From contig OY282386.1 in the NCBI GenBank assembly GCA_958295945.1, positions 1,736,001 to 1,800,000 on the forward strand: a DNA stretch of 64,000 nt, in the 5' to 3' direction. Below are positions 8,545-16,998 of this stretch, in pieces. This DNA is from Candidatus Poribacteria bacterium. Its GTDB lineage: Bacteria > Poribacteria > WGA-4E > WGA-3G. The notes under the pieces are model-generated. The model was not told the origin of the DNA. It saw only the letters and a program-made list of their open reading frames with translations, and did not search any database. How positions within the stretch are numbered: the first letter of the stretch is position 1; every line of letters starts with the position of its first letter. The translations under genes were made by a program, and so were the position numbers.

Positions 8545-8910
8545 ATGCCATTAAAAACCTTACAAGAACTTGTTGCAGAAGCAAAAGCCAACGTTGGACA
8601 CATTTCACCTGATGAACTTACAGATGTTGACGAGTCTGTCATCCTTATTGATGTTCGGGATGAACCTGACTATGAAGAAGAACATCTACCAAATGCTGTC
8701 TCACTCCCCCGCGGTTATCTTGAACTTGACATTGATGAGATAACAACTGATGAGAACACGCATATCGTAACATATTGTGGTGGTGGAACTCGTGCAACCC
8801 TATCTGCAAACACCTTAAAAAACATGGGTTATGAGAATGTCTCAGTACTAACTGGAGGCTTTCGGGGTTGGAAATCATCAGGACTACCCACTGAAAAATC
8901 TGATAACTAA
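8545..8910 (+). CDS. rhodanese-like domain protein
   Basis: 121 residues when started at the ATG at 8545, which has GGAGG seven bases upstream; a longer in-frame reading from 8485 lacks a ribosome site. It is a single rhodanese domain: ILIDVRDEPDYEEEHLPNA is the typical first half, and the active-site loop YCGGGTRA carries the persulfide-forming cysteine and the loop arginine. GGFRGWKSSGLP is the usual C-terminal end. Cytoplasmic, no signal peptide. It probably carries sulfane sulfur, but the acceptor is unknown. It appears monocistronic. Confidence 0.9.
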   Translation: MPLKTLQELVAEAKANVGHISPDELTDVDESVILIDVRDEPDYEEEHLPNAVSLPRGYLELDIDEITTDENTHIVTYCGGGTRATLSANTLKNMGYENVSVLTGGFRGWKSSGLPTEKSDN

Positions 8911-9037
8911 CAATCTATATGTGTAGATTAGCATAAATCGATTCCCCTGTCAATTTCAGGATTTTAAGTATTCTGGACGTTTCGCATCTATGATATGATC
9001 GTCCACAAACTTTTCTATTGATACTTTGGAGACATAT

Positions 9038-10105
9038 ATGCCACATATATCAAAATCTCTATTCTGTTTACGTTATACAGTCAATTCTCTTCTCATTATA
9101 TGTATGATTGTTTCGGCATTGCTGATAAGTAGTTGTAGTGATCAGAAACAACAGCTGAACGTCTTTACATGGGCTGGTTACGTCAATGATGAAATACGAA
9201 CTGGATTTGAGAAAGAATTTGGTGTTAAAGTTGTTGTTGACACCTATGCTACAAACGAAGACTTACACGCTAAGTTATCACTTGGAGCAACTGGTTACGA
9301 CATCATTATGCCATCAGATTATATGGTTTCTATCATGATTAAATCAGAACTGTTAGCTAAGTTAAATCAAGATAATATTCCTAACTTTGAATCTATCAGT
9401 CCCGATTTCCTTGACAAGTACTTTGATCCTGAAAACCGCTATTCAGTTCCTTACACATTTGGCACAGCAGGAATCGCTTATGATTCAGATGTAGTTTCCC
9501 CCGCACCTGATAGTTGGACAGTACTATGGAATGAAAAATATAAGAATCAATTCAGTATGCTTGATGACCCACGTGAAACACCTGGATTGGCATTAAAAAT
9601 GCTTGGATATAGTCTCAATACAACCGATCCGGAAGAACTAAATCAAGCTAAAGAAAAATTACTTGAGCAAAAACCACTCGTAAAACAATACAAGAATGAG
9701 GCTGAAGAACTCCTTATTGCAGGAGATGTTGTAATGGCACACTGTTGGAGCGGTGATGCTTTTCGTGCTGCTGCAGAACGTTCATCTCTACGTTATGTAA
9801 TTCCTAAAGAGGGGTCAAGTCAATTCATTGATAATGTTTGTATTCCTAAATTCGCACCTCATAAAGACCTTGCTGAAAAGTTCATCAACTACCTTCTTCG
9901 TCCAGAGATTAATGCAAAAATATCAGCATTTACTAAGTATGGCACTTGCGTTCCAGCAGCAAAGGATCACTTACCAGATGCAATACTTATGCATGAATAT
10001 ATCTACCCCTCAGAAGATGTCCTACAATCTCTTGAATGGATAAGAGATCAAGGCGATTTTACCCAACAATACAGTCGTGCTTGGGAAGAAATCAAAGCAA
10101 AATAA
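9038..10105 (+). CDS. potD: spermidine/putrescine-type ABC transporter substrate-binding lipoprotein
   Basis: 355 residues from the ATG at 9038 (GGAG upstream). The N-terminus has a hydrophobic signal ending in LLISSC, a lipobox whose Cys would be lipidated. The mature part starts LNVFTWAGYVNDEI and contains GYDIIMPSDYMV, both hallmarks of the PotD/PotF group of extracytoplasmic solute-binding proteins; the whole bilobal length is present. No permease or ATPase gene for a polyamine transporter lies in this window, so it is an orphan here or its partners are elsewhere. Ligand (polyamine) is family inference. Confidence 0.85.
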   Translation: MPHISKSLFCLRYTVNSLLIICMIVSALLISSCSDQKQQLNVFTWAGYVNDEIRTGFEKEFGVKVVVDTYATNEDLHAKLSLGATGYDIIMPSDYMVSIMIKSELLAKLNQDNIPNFESISPDFLDKYFDPENRYSVPYTFGTAGIAYDSDVVSPAPDSWTVLWNEKYKNQFSMLDDPRETPGLALKMLGYSLNTTDPEELNQAKEKLLEQKPLVKQYKNEAEELLIAGDVVMAHCWSGDAFRAAAERSSLRYVIPKEGSSQFIDNVCIPKFAPHKDLAEKFINYLLRPEINAKISAFTKYGTCVPAAKDHLPDAILMHEYIYPSEDVLQSLEWIRDQGDFTQQYSRAWEEIKAK

Positions 10106-10269
10106 AGATCCTTTCACCTCTTATCTCGTATATTCTGATGCTTGCTGACAACAATAATTGAAGAATTGACATCCAAAAGACAACTTTAACTGTGATTGAT
10201 AAGAATTCAAACTTTTCTTAAGTTGATACATGTCTATCCAATATTAATTTTGTCAATTGGAGTTATCTA

Positions 10270-11145
10270 ATGAAAGTTTGGCATACGTTAAGATATCAGT
10301 TTCGAAGTCCAGTGATTCTCCTTATTCATTTTGCTTTATGGGTCTTGTTCTTCTTTCTATTTGATGGTCGTCCTATACACAGTAATATATACGAAATACT
10401 GCAAACTTTTATAGATACATTACATGTAATGCTAATTCTCAGTTTCATCAGCAGTTACCGATTGGCAAGAGGTAAACTGAACGGTATTGCAAACACACAA
10501 CAAGAGTGGATGAATTGGTATCATAATCAAGACCAAAAAATACCTCATTATCATAATCATCTCCCACAATCTCTCTCTGAATATCTCAAGTTAAGTTCGG
10601 TATTGATTACAGTGAAGAACATAGTCTTCGAAATGTTCAGTAAACCAATGATATTTGTCTTTCACTTCATTTGTTGGCATACTGTCTCTTTTCTCGGTAT
10701 ATTGTTAGATGAACCAATGCAGTATACAATTAGAGAAAATCAGTCAATAGGAATATATCGGATTTTCAAATATATAGTTTCAGATATGTCTCATGAATAC
10801 ATCTATGTATTAGTCTTAATCGCATTTTTCGCACTCATCACCTGTTTACAAGACGTAATAGGTAAACTAATTGGTATTGCTCAAGAACATCGACAATGGC
10901 TAAAATGGCACGAAGATCATAATGAATCGTTTCACGTACAAAATAACATAGAAACAACACATTCTCTTATATCAAATGAAACTGGACTATTATTTGTAAA
11001 ACGAGAACCGGTTTATACCATAATTTATGTTATCAGTGTAATGGTTATTGTCTTTATAATTCCATTACAACTCATTCCAATCACAGACTGGAGTGGAATT
11101 AAGTCTTTGAGTTGGGTCTCAATACTCTTGCTACTTTTACGTTAA
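10270..11145 (+). CDS. polytopic membrane protein with internal duplication
   Basis: 291 residues, about six hydrophobic segments, with GGAG before the ATG. The two halves are related: the sequence GKLNGIANTQQEWMNWYHN in the first half aligns with GKLIGIAQEHRQWLKWHED in the second, each preceded by a TM hairpin, and each half begins with a FxSPVIxLIHFxLW-like or FSKPMIFVFHFICW segment. The conserved W-x-x-W cluster after the second helix of each half suggests a two-fold pseudosymmetric protein. A third copy of the TM hairpin begins near residue 245 but ends early. Family not recognised. A MITE with a 9-bp duplication begins directly after its stop codon. Confidence 0.7.
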   Translation: MKVWHTLRYQFRSPVILLIHFALWVLFFFLFDGRPIHSNIYEILQTFIDTLHVMLILSFISSYRLARGKLNGIANTQQEWMNWYHNQDQKIPHYHNHLPQSLSEYLKLSSVLITVKNIVFEMFSKPMIFVFHFICWHTVSFLGILLDEPMQYTIRENQSIGIYRIFKYIVSDMSHEYIYVLVLIAFFALITCLQDVIGKLIGIAQEHRQWLKWHEDHNESFHVQNNIETTHSLISNETGLLFVKREPVYTIIYVISVMVIVFIIPLQLIPITDWSGIKSLSWVSILLLLLR

Positions 11146-11416
11146 CTATAGTTTGGACAATTTCTTTTGGTTACATACTGAGATTTCAAGCATTTACTAA
11201 ATAATGTGAGTTTTCAATAGGATAATAACTTGACGAAAATGTGTTAGAATATCAAAATGAGCAGCCCCAGCGGGGCGAAATGTGTCCAGCACATCGTGAA
11301 CATACAATCTATAGCCCCAGCGGGGCGAAATGTGCATTGAAGAAATAGGTATCATGACTGTGATGCTCTTTGTCTAGACTATTATTCAAGCCTATAAAAA
11401 ACTGTCCAAACTATAG
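11146..11416. mobile_element. 271-bp MITE with perfect 9-bp target duplication
   Basis: Terminal inverted repeats CTATAGTTTGGACA / TGTCCAAACTATAG bound the element. The 9 bases TTACGTTAA occur immediately before (11137-11145) and after (11417-11425), a perfect target duplication. No open reading frame inside. The duplication contains the stop codon of the upstream membrane protein, so the insertion regenerated the same stop. Confidence 0.9.
11263..11334. repeat. paired palindromic repeat inside the MITE
   Basis: AGCCCCAGCGGGGCGAAATG (followed by TG) occurs at 11263-11284 and again at 11313-11334. Each unit holds a CCCC-AGC-GGGG hairpin. They are 50 bases apart in the same orientation. Confidence 0.8.
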
Positions 11417-11591
11417 TTACGTTAAATCACATAATAAATAATCAGATATTAGGATAAAACTGTATTTACAAATATCTCTCATTGGAATCGGATATTTAAA
11501 GTTTGTGGCAAAGAATCTGCTGATATTGTCGGATGTCTTACTGTTCCTACTTTGGTGTGTCTTATGCAATATTACTTTGCAATACGTTCTT

Positions 11592-11670
11592 TAGGCCCGT
11601 AGGGACGGGATGTTTATAGATAAGCGTTGCCATCACAGATCTTAGTCCCGTAGGAACGATCTGTTTGTAC
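11592..11670. repeat. second palindromic repeat pair
   Basis: GCCCGTAGGGACGGGATGTT and a degenerate second unit GTCCCGTAGGAACGATCTGT lie 50 bases apart in the same orientation. They resemble the CCCCAGCGGGG type pair in plan (GC palindrome, then (A/T)TGT) but differ in sequence. The surrounding 11426-11676 holds no gene. Confidence 0.5.
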
Positions 11671-11676
11671 CAACTA

Positions 11677-11806
11677 GTGGTCTGTCTACACTAAAATTGT
11701 CCGTCGCGATTTGGGGATCTCTCGGACAGAAACCTTGTGTCCGGTAGGAGGGAACTCCGATTCCCGATTTCTTTGGAGATTCATAATTTTAGTGTAGACG
11801 CTCCAC
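11677..11806. mobile_element. 130-bp IS630-related MITE, copy 1
   Basis: Flanked by TA on both sides (11675-11676, 11807-11808). Left end GTGGTCTGTCTACACTAAAA and inverted right end GTGGAGCGTCTACACTAAAA match the ends of the adjacent IS630 element. The interior is non-coding and includes GTAGGAGGGAACTCCGATTC. It is nearly identical to 13660-13789. The neighbouring IS630 copy is inserted at its right-hand TA. Confidence 0.9.
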
Positions 11807-11822
11807 TAGTAGACTGTCCACA

Positions 11823-12494
11823 CTAAAATTGTGGGTATAAGCGTTTCAATCGGATGCGAGCATCATCCGTTGTCCATTGCCAGTCTACTTGCTTCGCTTC
11901 ACCATTTCGTCTTTTTTCCCAAGCTTGTGTCTCTCGTCGTAGTGTTTCTATATCAGGGATGCGACGACCTAAACATTGTCGTGTTAGCACGCTAAGTTCT
12001 ATCTCAGCAATATTCAACCAACTTCCATGTTTGGGCGTATACACGATTTCTAAACGAGCACATAAACGGCGTGCTTCCGCTGCTGGAAACGCTTTATACA
12101 AGGATGAAACTTTATGTGTATTCAGATTATCACAAACTAAAATCACTCGTTTTGCTTTCGGATACACCTCGTCTAATAGCACCTTTACCTCTTGTGCCCA
12201 ATCCACCGCAGTCCGACGCTCACGCACAGACACGCCTCTCCACCCCGTTAGTGCTTCTGTGAATATGAAAAGTTGTGCTGTGCCATTGCGTCTATATTCA
12301 TTATCTACACGCTTGACTTGACCCGGTTTGAGGGGGCACGGCTCGCGAATATCATCCCTCAACGTTACAGGTTGTTCATCCATATTCACAACCGGCACAT
12401 CTGTGTCTAAAGGTTTCTGATAGAGATCAAGCACTTCTTCCATTGCTGCGACAAACTCAGCATTTTCGGTGGGTGGGATTACCCATTGTTCCAC
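11823..12494 (-). CDS. IS630 transposase, catalytic DDE part
   Basis: 223 residues carrying the IS630 catalytic triad: Asp in VVNMDEQP, Asp in VILVCDNLNTH, and Glu in the SWLNIAEIELSVL segment. It is in the -1 frame relative to the helix-turn-helix ORF just upstream. The reading continues without a stop back to the eight-T run (T on plus strand) at 12514-12521, so it is probably made by frameshifting from that ORF, not from its own ATG. Identical to the second copy. Confidence 0.9.
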   Translation of the reverse strand: MEQWVIPPTENAEFVAAMEEVLDLYQKPLDTDVPVVNMDEQPVTLRDDIREPCPLKPGQVKRVDNEYRRNGTAQLFIFTEALTGWRGVSVRERRTAVDWAQEVKVLLDEVYPKAKRVILVCDNLNTHKVSSLYKAFPAAEARRLCARLEIVYTPKHGSWLNIAEIELSVLTRQCLGRRIPDIETLRRETQAWEKRRNGEAKQVDWQWTTDDARIRLKRLYPQF

Positions 12495-12505
12495 CAGGTG
12501 TGGCT

Positions 12506-12949
12506 TTAGTTCGTTTTTTTTAGCGTCTGGCGCACTGTTTCAGAACAAATACTCTCAACGATTTCAAGCTTCACGAATTCCGAAGCAAGAAGACGAAGGG
12601 ACCACCTGCTATAGCCTTCAGGCGGTTCGCTACAACTCAACGCAATCAGACGCGCTTCTGCTTCACCATCCAACTTTCGAGGACACGGAGGTGTTTTGCG
12701 GTGCACTCGATCCAACGCTCCCGATAAACCCTTTTCTACAAAACGATGCCGCACATTGTAAACCGTCTGCTCATGACACGAGTAAGCTTCAGCTATCTGC
12801 TTATCAGTCCAGCGAGGACCATTTACATCGGATTTCAATAAGATGTGTGCATGCCTGATCTTATACGCTTTATTTTCTCCTTTACTTATATACTTGTTTA
12901 GTTCTTCACGCTCAATATCAGTTAATTCAACTATATATTTCTTTTTCAA
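12506..12949 (-). CDS. IS630 transposase, N-terminal HTH part
   Basis: 147 residues from the TTG at 12949, favoured by AAGGAA upstream and by the typical IS630 start MKKKYIVELTDIEREEL. It holds a helix-turn-helix (WTDKQIAEAYSCHEQTVYNV) and the linker to the catalytic domain, and ends at TLKKTN. It differs from the other copy by one residue (Pro for Ser in the PPC-P/S-RKLDG segment, base 12682). The stop lies right after the A8 slippage run. Confidence 0.9.
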   Translation of the reverse strand: MKKKYIVELTDIEREELNKYISKGENKAYKIRHAHILLKSDVNGPRWTDKQIAEAYSCHEQTVYNVRHRFVEKGLSGALDRVHRKTPPCPRKLDGEAEARLIALSCSEPPEGYSRWSLRLLASEFVKLEIVESICSETVRQTLKKTN

Positions 12950-13137
12950 GAGACTATTCCTTAAAGAAGTATTTAGGGACATTCTAAAAGAAATACGTCT
13001 GTTTGGCAAGTTTTATTGAAGAATATACCTATAATTTTAGTGTAGACACTCCACTAGTCCTTATAACTATATTGTCCCTACAAGTCTAAAAAATGTGTTT
13101 TGAACAATGAAAAATATGTCCATTGCCAAAAAATAAC

Positions 13138-13166
13138 TTGACAAAAGTCCATTTATGTGTTAATAT
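13138..13166 (+). promoter_or_regulatory. putative strong promoter upstream of a truncated gene
   Basis: TTGACA (13138-13143), exactly 17 bases, TAATAT (13161-13166). It would give a leader of more than 300 bases before the small frame at 13483. Confidence 0.55.
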
Positions 13167-13377
13167 ATTTATATTATTAATATTAAAACGTATGTTCTGA
13201 TAAACATAACAACATTAAGACATTTATAAGAACAAAAGAATGGAAACTATTATGAATATAAAAGACGGTATTCATACAATTTATCACACATTTCTATACA
13301 AAAATAACGGACAAATCTCAGCATCTCAGAAAAATCTTACAGTTTTCAAAATTCAAATTTTAGTGCCATAAAATTAT

Positions 13378-13453
13378 GCCCTATAAACCCATACAGAGAC
13401 TGTGTTTATAGGCAATTTGCACGTCTTATGGACTGTAAGAGATTTCTTACAGT
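13378..13453 (+). promoter_or_regulatory. two-hairpin RNA leader upstream of a short frame
   Basis: Two stems are visible: GCC-CTATAAAC pairs with GTTTATAGGC (13378-13413), and ACTGTAAGA pairs perfectly with TCTTACAGT across a four-base loop (13432-13453). They sit between a consensus promoter and an AAGGAGA ribosome site for the ATG at 13483. It could be a structured leader or a leftover of a larger regulatory region; no known riboswitch class is recognised. Confidence 0.4.
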
Positions 13454-13482
13454 TTCGTAACTTTTCAAGAAGGAGACAGACC

Positions 13483-13596
13483 ATGAAATCGCAAGATAAT
13501 CACAATGAATTTGCCATCAGATACTACACAAAAAATACTACTCTCATAGTCCTGGTTAGGTGCGGTTTCCTAACAGAACCTTATACATCAATTTAG
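13483..13596 (+). pseudogene. short frame, probably the truncated 5' end of a gene
   Basis: An AAGGAGACAGACC site precedes an ATG opening a 37-codon frame (MKSQDNHNEFAIRYYTKNTT). After about 25 codons it runs into a GGTGCGGTTTCC palindromic repeat and then two MITEs, and stops. With a good promoter, leader and ribosome site this looks like a real gene start whose body was lost to repeat insertion. A genuine small protein cannot be excluded. Confidence 0.4.
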
Positions 13597-13654
13597 TGTA
13601 AATAAGGCGTTTTCCCCAGGCCGGTAGGTTCGGTTTCCTTATCGAACTTACCGG
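13554..13654. repeat. GGTGCGGTTTCC-type palindromic repeats
   Basis: GGTTAGGTGCGGTTTCCTAA at 13554-13573 and CCGGTAGGTTCGGTTTCCTT at 13621-13640, the latter closing with an inverted CGAACTTACCGG. Related units occur at about 50840-50870 and 60154-60484. Confidence 0.7.
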
Positions 13655-13659
13655 CACTA

Positions 13660-13789
13660 GTGTTCTGTCTACACTAAAATTGTCCGTCGCGATTTGGGGA
13701 TCTCTCGGACAGAAACCTTGTGTCCGGTAGGAGGGAACTCCGATTCCCGATTTCTTTGGAGATTCATAATTTTAGTGTAGACGCTCCAC
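13660..13789. mobile_element. 130-bp IS630-related MITE, copy 2
   Basis: Flanked by TA (13658-13659, 13790-13791). Ends GTGTTCTGTCTACACTAAAA and, inverted, GTGGAGCGTCTACACTAAAA. The interior is the same as the copy at 11677-11806. Its right TA is shared with the next MITE, so the two are in tandem. Confidence 0.9.
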
Positions 13790-13791
13790 TA

Positions 13792-13930
13792 GTGTTCTGT
13801 CTACACTAATCTTGCGGGTAAATATCGCGATTCGGAGATCGATCCTACTGAATACAGCTCTGTCATTGTAGGAGGGAACTCCGATTCCCGATTTCTTTGG
13901 CAATTCATAATTTTAGTGTAGACGCTCTAC
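13792..13930. mobile_element. 139-bp IS630-related MITE, divergent copy 3
   Basis: Flanked by TA (13790-13791, 13931-13932). The left end GTGTTCTGTCTACACTAATC and the inverted right end GTAGAGCGTCTACACTAAAA match the family, but the first half of the interior differs from copies 1 and 2, whereas GTAGGAGGGAACTCCGATTC onwards is shared. The family repeat copy at 13944-13980 follows. Confidence 0.85.
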
Positions 13931-13996
13931 TAGAAGGACGCTAAATTGACACTTATGGTGACAAAAACTTTACATACCCTATCTCTCAAAAAATGA

Positions 13997-14025
13997 TTGA
14001 CACCTATTGAAATAAAATATATGAT
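13997..14025 (+). promoter_or_regulatory. putative promoter of the sulfatase operon
   Basis: TTGACA (13997-14002), 17-base spacer, TATGAT (14020-14025), 79 bases before the TTG start of the sulfatase. Very close to consensus. Confidence 0.6.
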
Positions 14026-14104
14026 ATGAATTATTATCTATAGCGTAAGCAACAATAACAATACTCTCGTTGTATTTCATTATCATAATTGATTGGAGGA
14101 ACAA

Positions 14105-15502
14105 TTGAGCAGACCGAATATACTATTCATAATGTCAGATGACCATGCATCTCATGCGATGAGTTGTTACGGAAGTCGTATTAATGAAACCCCGAATCTT
14201 GACCGTATCGCAGACGATGGGATGATTTTCCAAAACTGCTTCTGTGTCAATTCGATTTGTACCCCGAGTCGGGCAAATATTTTGACAGGTCTACATAGTC
14301 ATCTCAACGGTGTGAAGACATTAGGTGATAAACTTGATGGGAAAAAACCGAATGTCGCCAAAATGCTTCAAGCAGATGGATATCAAACTGCTATGATAGG
14401 CAAATGGCACCTTGGCCACGGTGGAGATGCTGACCCTACTGGTTTTGATTACTGGAACGTTCTTCCGGGACAGGGTGATTATTATGATCCTGTTATGATT
14501 GAGGAGAGCGGAAGGACAAAACATGAAGGTTATGCAACCGATGTCATCACAGATTTCTCATTGGATTGGCTGAAGAATCGGGACAAAGACAATCCGTTTT
14601 TCCTAATGTGTCATCACAAAGCACCACATCGACCTTGGGATTCAGACGAGAAACATGTGCACATGTATGAAGATGAGGATGTCCCAATGCCGGACAACTT
14701 CTTTGATGATTATTCTAACCGTTCTAATGCTGCAAAAGAAGCAAAAATGCGTGTCTTTGGACACATGAATGATAGAGACCTAAAGATTGAAAGATTCGGT
14801 CCTCCACCAGAAGGTTTATCAGATGAAGAGTTAGCGAACTGGCAATATCAACGCTATATCAAGGAATACTTGCGATGTGTCGCTTCCATAGATGACAATG
14901 TTGGAAGATTGCTTGATTATCTTGATGAAGACGGTGTCGCTGATGATACAATGATTATTTACACTTCCGATCAAGGTTTCTTCTTAGGTGACCACGGGTG
15001 GTACGACAAACGTTTTATGTATGAAGAATCGCTCCGCATGCCCTTTATTGTGCGTTATCCGCGTGCTATCGGTGCAGGAAGTTCTACTCACGCAATGGCA
15101 TTAAACATCGATTTTGCTGAGACCTGGTTGGATTATGCAGGTCTACCAATTCCAGAAAACATGCAGGGTTCAAGTTTAAGACCAATTCTTGAAGGAGAAA
15201 CTCCAGATGACTGGCGAACGCAGATGTATTATCGCTACTGGATGCACCTCTCACATCATCATGTGCCTGCACATTACGGTGTTCGTACACACAAACATAA
15301 GCTCATCTATTACTATGGTGATCCTATGGGAACTACGGGTTCAGTGAACCAACATACAGAACCTGAATGGGAGCTTTTTGATCTCGAAAAAGATCCAAAT
15401 GAGATGTGCAGTGTGTATGACGATCCTGAATATGCAGATGTTGTTAAAGACTTGACTGCTGAATTATACCGTCTCAAAGAAGAAGCATTGGATAACGAAT
15501 AA
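14105..15502 (+). CDS. type I sulfatase (formylglycine-dependent)
   Basis: 465 residues from TTG at 14105, chosen because GGAGGA lies just upstream; an earlier in-frame TTG at 14093 overlaps that site. Alkaline-phosphatase fold: the N-terminal metal pair is in NILFIMSDDH, and the C52-T-P-S-R motif holds the cysteine to be converted to formylglycine. Further family blocks are GKWHLGHGG and IIYTSDQGFFLGDHGWYDK (Ca site). No signal peptide is visible, so it appears cytoplasmic, unlike many polysaccharide sulfatases. It is followed after 37 bases by a mannonate-dehydratase-like gene, suggesting joint degradation of a sulfated uronic sugar. The substrate is not deducible. Confidence 0.93.
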   Translation: MSRPNILFIMSDDHASHAMSCYGSRINETPNLDRIADDGMIFQNCFCVNSICTPSRANILTGLHSHLNGVKTLGDKLDGKKPNVAKMLQADGYQTAMIGKWHLGHGGDADPTGFDYWNVLPGQGDYYDPVMIEESGRTKHEGYATDVITDFSLDWLKNRDKDNPFFLMCHHKAPHRPWDSDEKHVHMYEDEDVPMPDNFFDDYSNRSNAAKEAKMRVFGHMNDRDLKIERFGPPPEGLSDEELANWQYQRYIKEYLRCVASIDDNVGRLLDYLDEDGVADDTMIIYTSDQGFFLGDHGWYDKRFMYEESLRMPFIVRYPRAIGAGSSTHAMALNIDFAETWLDYAGLPIPENMQGSSLRPILEGETPDDWRTQMYYRYWMHLSHHHVPAHYGVRTHKHKLIYYYGDPMGTTGSVNQHTEPEWELFDLEKDPNEMCSVYDDPEYADVVKDLTAELYRLKEEALDNE

Positions 15503-15539
15503 GCCGACACACCTCTTTCTATGAAAATGGAGGAAACAA

Positions 15540-16562
15540 ATGGATAACAATGGTAATCCACTCAAGAGAATTACACCAGGCATGAAAGTTACCGCACAGA
15601 TGTCTCCTGAACCCAGTGAAGCTGACCTTCAGTTTGCAAGACAGATGGATGTTGAGTATGTTGTGCTCTGGACAAACGGTGCGAATGCAAATTACGATTA
15701 TTTTATGAGTCGTCGCGAAATATTTGAAAATGCTGGTTTGAAAATATATGGGTTTGGCAACAGTGATGTCCATAATCAAGATGGAATTGTTCTAAACTTA
15801 GAAAATCGTGATGCAAAGATTGAGCAATACAAAAGGTATATTCGCGATTTAGGTAAAGCTGGTATTCCTTATACGACTTATGCACACATGGGGAACGGTA
15901 TCTGGAGTACGGAACGTGAAACGACGCGTGGTGGAGCGAGTGCGCGTGCCTTTAATCTCAAGAGTGCACAGGAAGGACATTGGGGTGGTAAGAAATATCC
16001 AATGCCACTTTCACACGGTCGAGAATATAGTGAAGAAGAGATTTGGGATAATTTCACCTACTTTATTAAGCAAGCAGCACCAGTAGCCGAGGAAGCTGGC
16101 GTAATGATTGGAATACATCCTGATGACCCACCAGCCATACATCTCGCAGGAATTCCAAGATGTATCTTCAGCAGTTTTGAGGGATATAAACGTGCCCTTG
16201 AAATTGCGGACAGTCCAAATGTCGGAATGTGTTTCTGTGTCGGTTGTTGGCTGGAAGGTGGGGATTTGATGGGGAAAGATGTCATCGAATCTATCCATTA
16301 TTTCGGTGAACGCGGCAAGATATTCAAAGTACATTTCCGAAATGTTGACCAACCACTGCCACATTTTGTTGAAACATTTGTTGATAACGGCTATCAAGAC
16401 ATGTATCAAGTAGCCAAAGCACTCCGTGAAGTGGACTTTAATGGTGTTCTAATTCCAGATCATATTCCAAGTATGGCAGGTGACCATCGTGTTGGCACTG
16501 CGTATACTATCGCTTATATGAACGCACTTGTTAAACGTGCAAATGAAGAGTTAGCAGCATAA
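15540..16562 (+). CDS. uxuA: mannonate dehydratase-like TIM-barrel enzyme
   Basis: 340 residues with GGAGGA before the ATG. UxuA-type metal-ligand motifs appear in order: IGIHPDDPP (His), then GIPRCIFSS, MCFCVGCWLEGGD (Cys), KVHFRNVD (His) and IPDHIPS (Asp/His), ending with the usual GTAYTIAYM segment. UxuA dehydrates D-mannonate to 2-keto-3-deoxygluconate in hexuronate catabolism. It is somewhat shorter than the E. coli enzyme, so a related sugar-acid substrate or isomerase activity is possible. Probably cotranscribed with the sulfatase. Confidence 0.82.
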   Translation: MDNNGNPLKRITPGMKVTAQMSPEPSEADLQFARQMDVEYVVLWTNGANANYDYFMSRREIFENAGLKIYGFGNSDVHNQDGIVLNLENRDAKIEQYKRYIRDLGKAGIPYTTYAHMGNGIWSTERETTRGGASARAFNLKSAQEGHWGGKKYPMPLSHGREYSEEEIWDNFTYFIKQAAPVAEEAGVMIGIHPDDPPAIHLAGIPRCIFSSFEGYKRALEIADSPNVGMCFCVGCWLEGGDLMGKDVIESIHYFGERGKIFKVHFRNVDQPLPHFVETFVDNGYQDMYQVAKALREVDFNGVLIPDHIPSMAGDHRVGTAYTIAYMNALVKRANEELAA

Positions 16563-16572
16563 AATAAGTTGG

Positions 16573-16595
16573 AAGTGTCTAAAGTGTCTAAAGTT
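16573..16595. repeat. GTGTCTAAA repeat, left boundary
   Basis: AAGTGTCTAAAGTGTCTAAA followed by GTT. It is the inverse of the longer array at 18250-18292, so the broken four-helix-bundle gene lies between inverted arrays of the same 8-9-base unit. Confidence 0.75.
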
Positions 16596-16998
16596 AATCT
16601 AACTGAAACTAAGTTGTTGAATGAAGAATAAAGAATTTGCTAAAATCTTAGAAAAGAGGACTCAGAAATTTGCTGCGAACATTGTTCTTCTTTCCAAGCA
16701 ACTTCCACATTCGCCTGAGGGTATGCGTATTCGAGACCAACTAACAGGTTCAGGTACTTCTGTTGGTGCAAATTATAGGGAAGCAAATCGTGTCCGAAGT
16801 TGAAAGGACTTTAGAAATAAAATGCATATTTGCGAAGCAGAATGTGCTGAAACACAATATTGGCTTGAAGTAATTGTTGATGCCAAAATGCTAGTGGAGT
16901 GTCTACACTAAAATTATAGGTATATTCTTCAATAAAACTTGCCAAACAGACGTATTTCTTTTAGAATGTCCCTAAATACTTCTTTAAGGAATAGTCTC

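Larger units (their letters stand above)
11809..13054 (-). mobile_element. IS630-family insertion sequence, copy 1 (1246 bp)
   Basis: Flanked by TA (11807-11808 and 13055-13056), the target of IS630/Tc1-mariner elements. Imperfect inverted ends around TGTCCACACTAAAATT and TGTCTACACTAAAATT. It carries two overlapping transposase frames on the minus strand. The second copy at 16894-18139 has the same length in the opposite orientation; the predicted proteins differ by a single residue. Confidence 0.95.
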
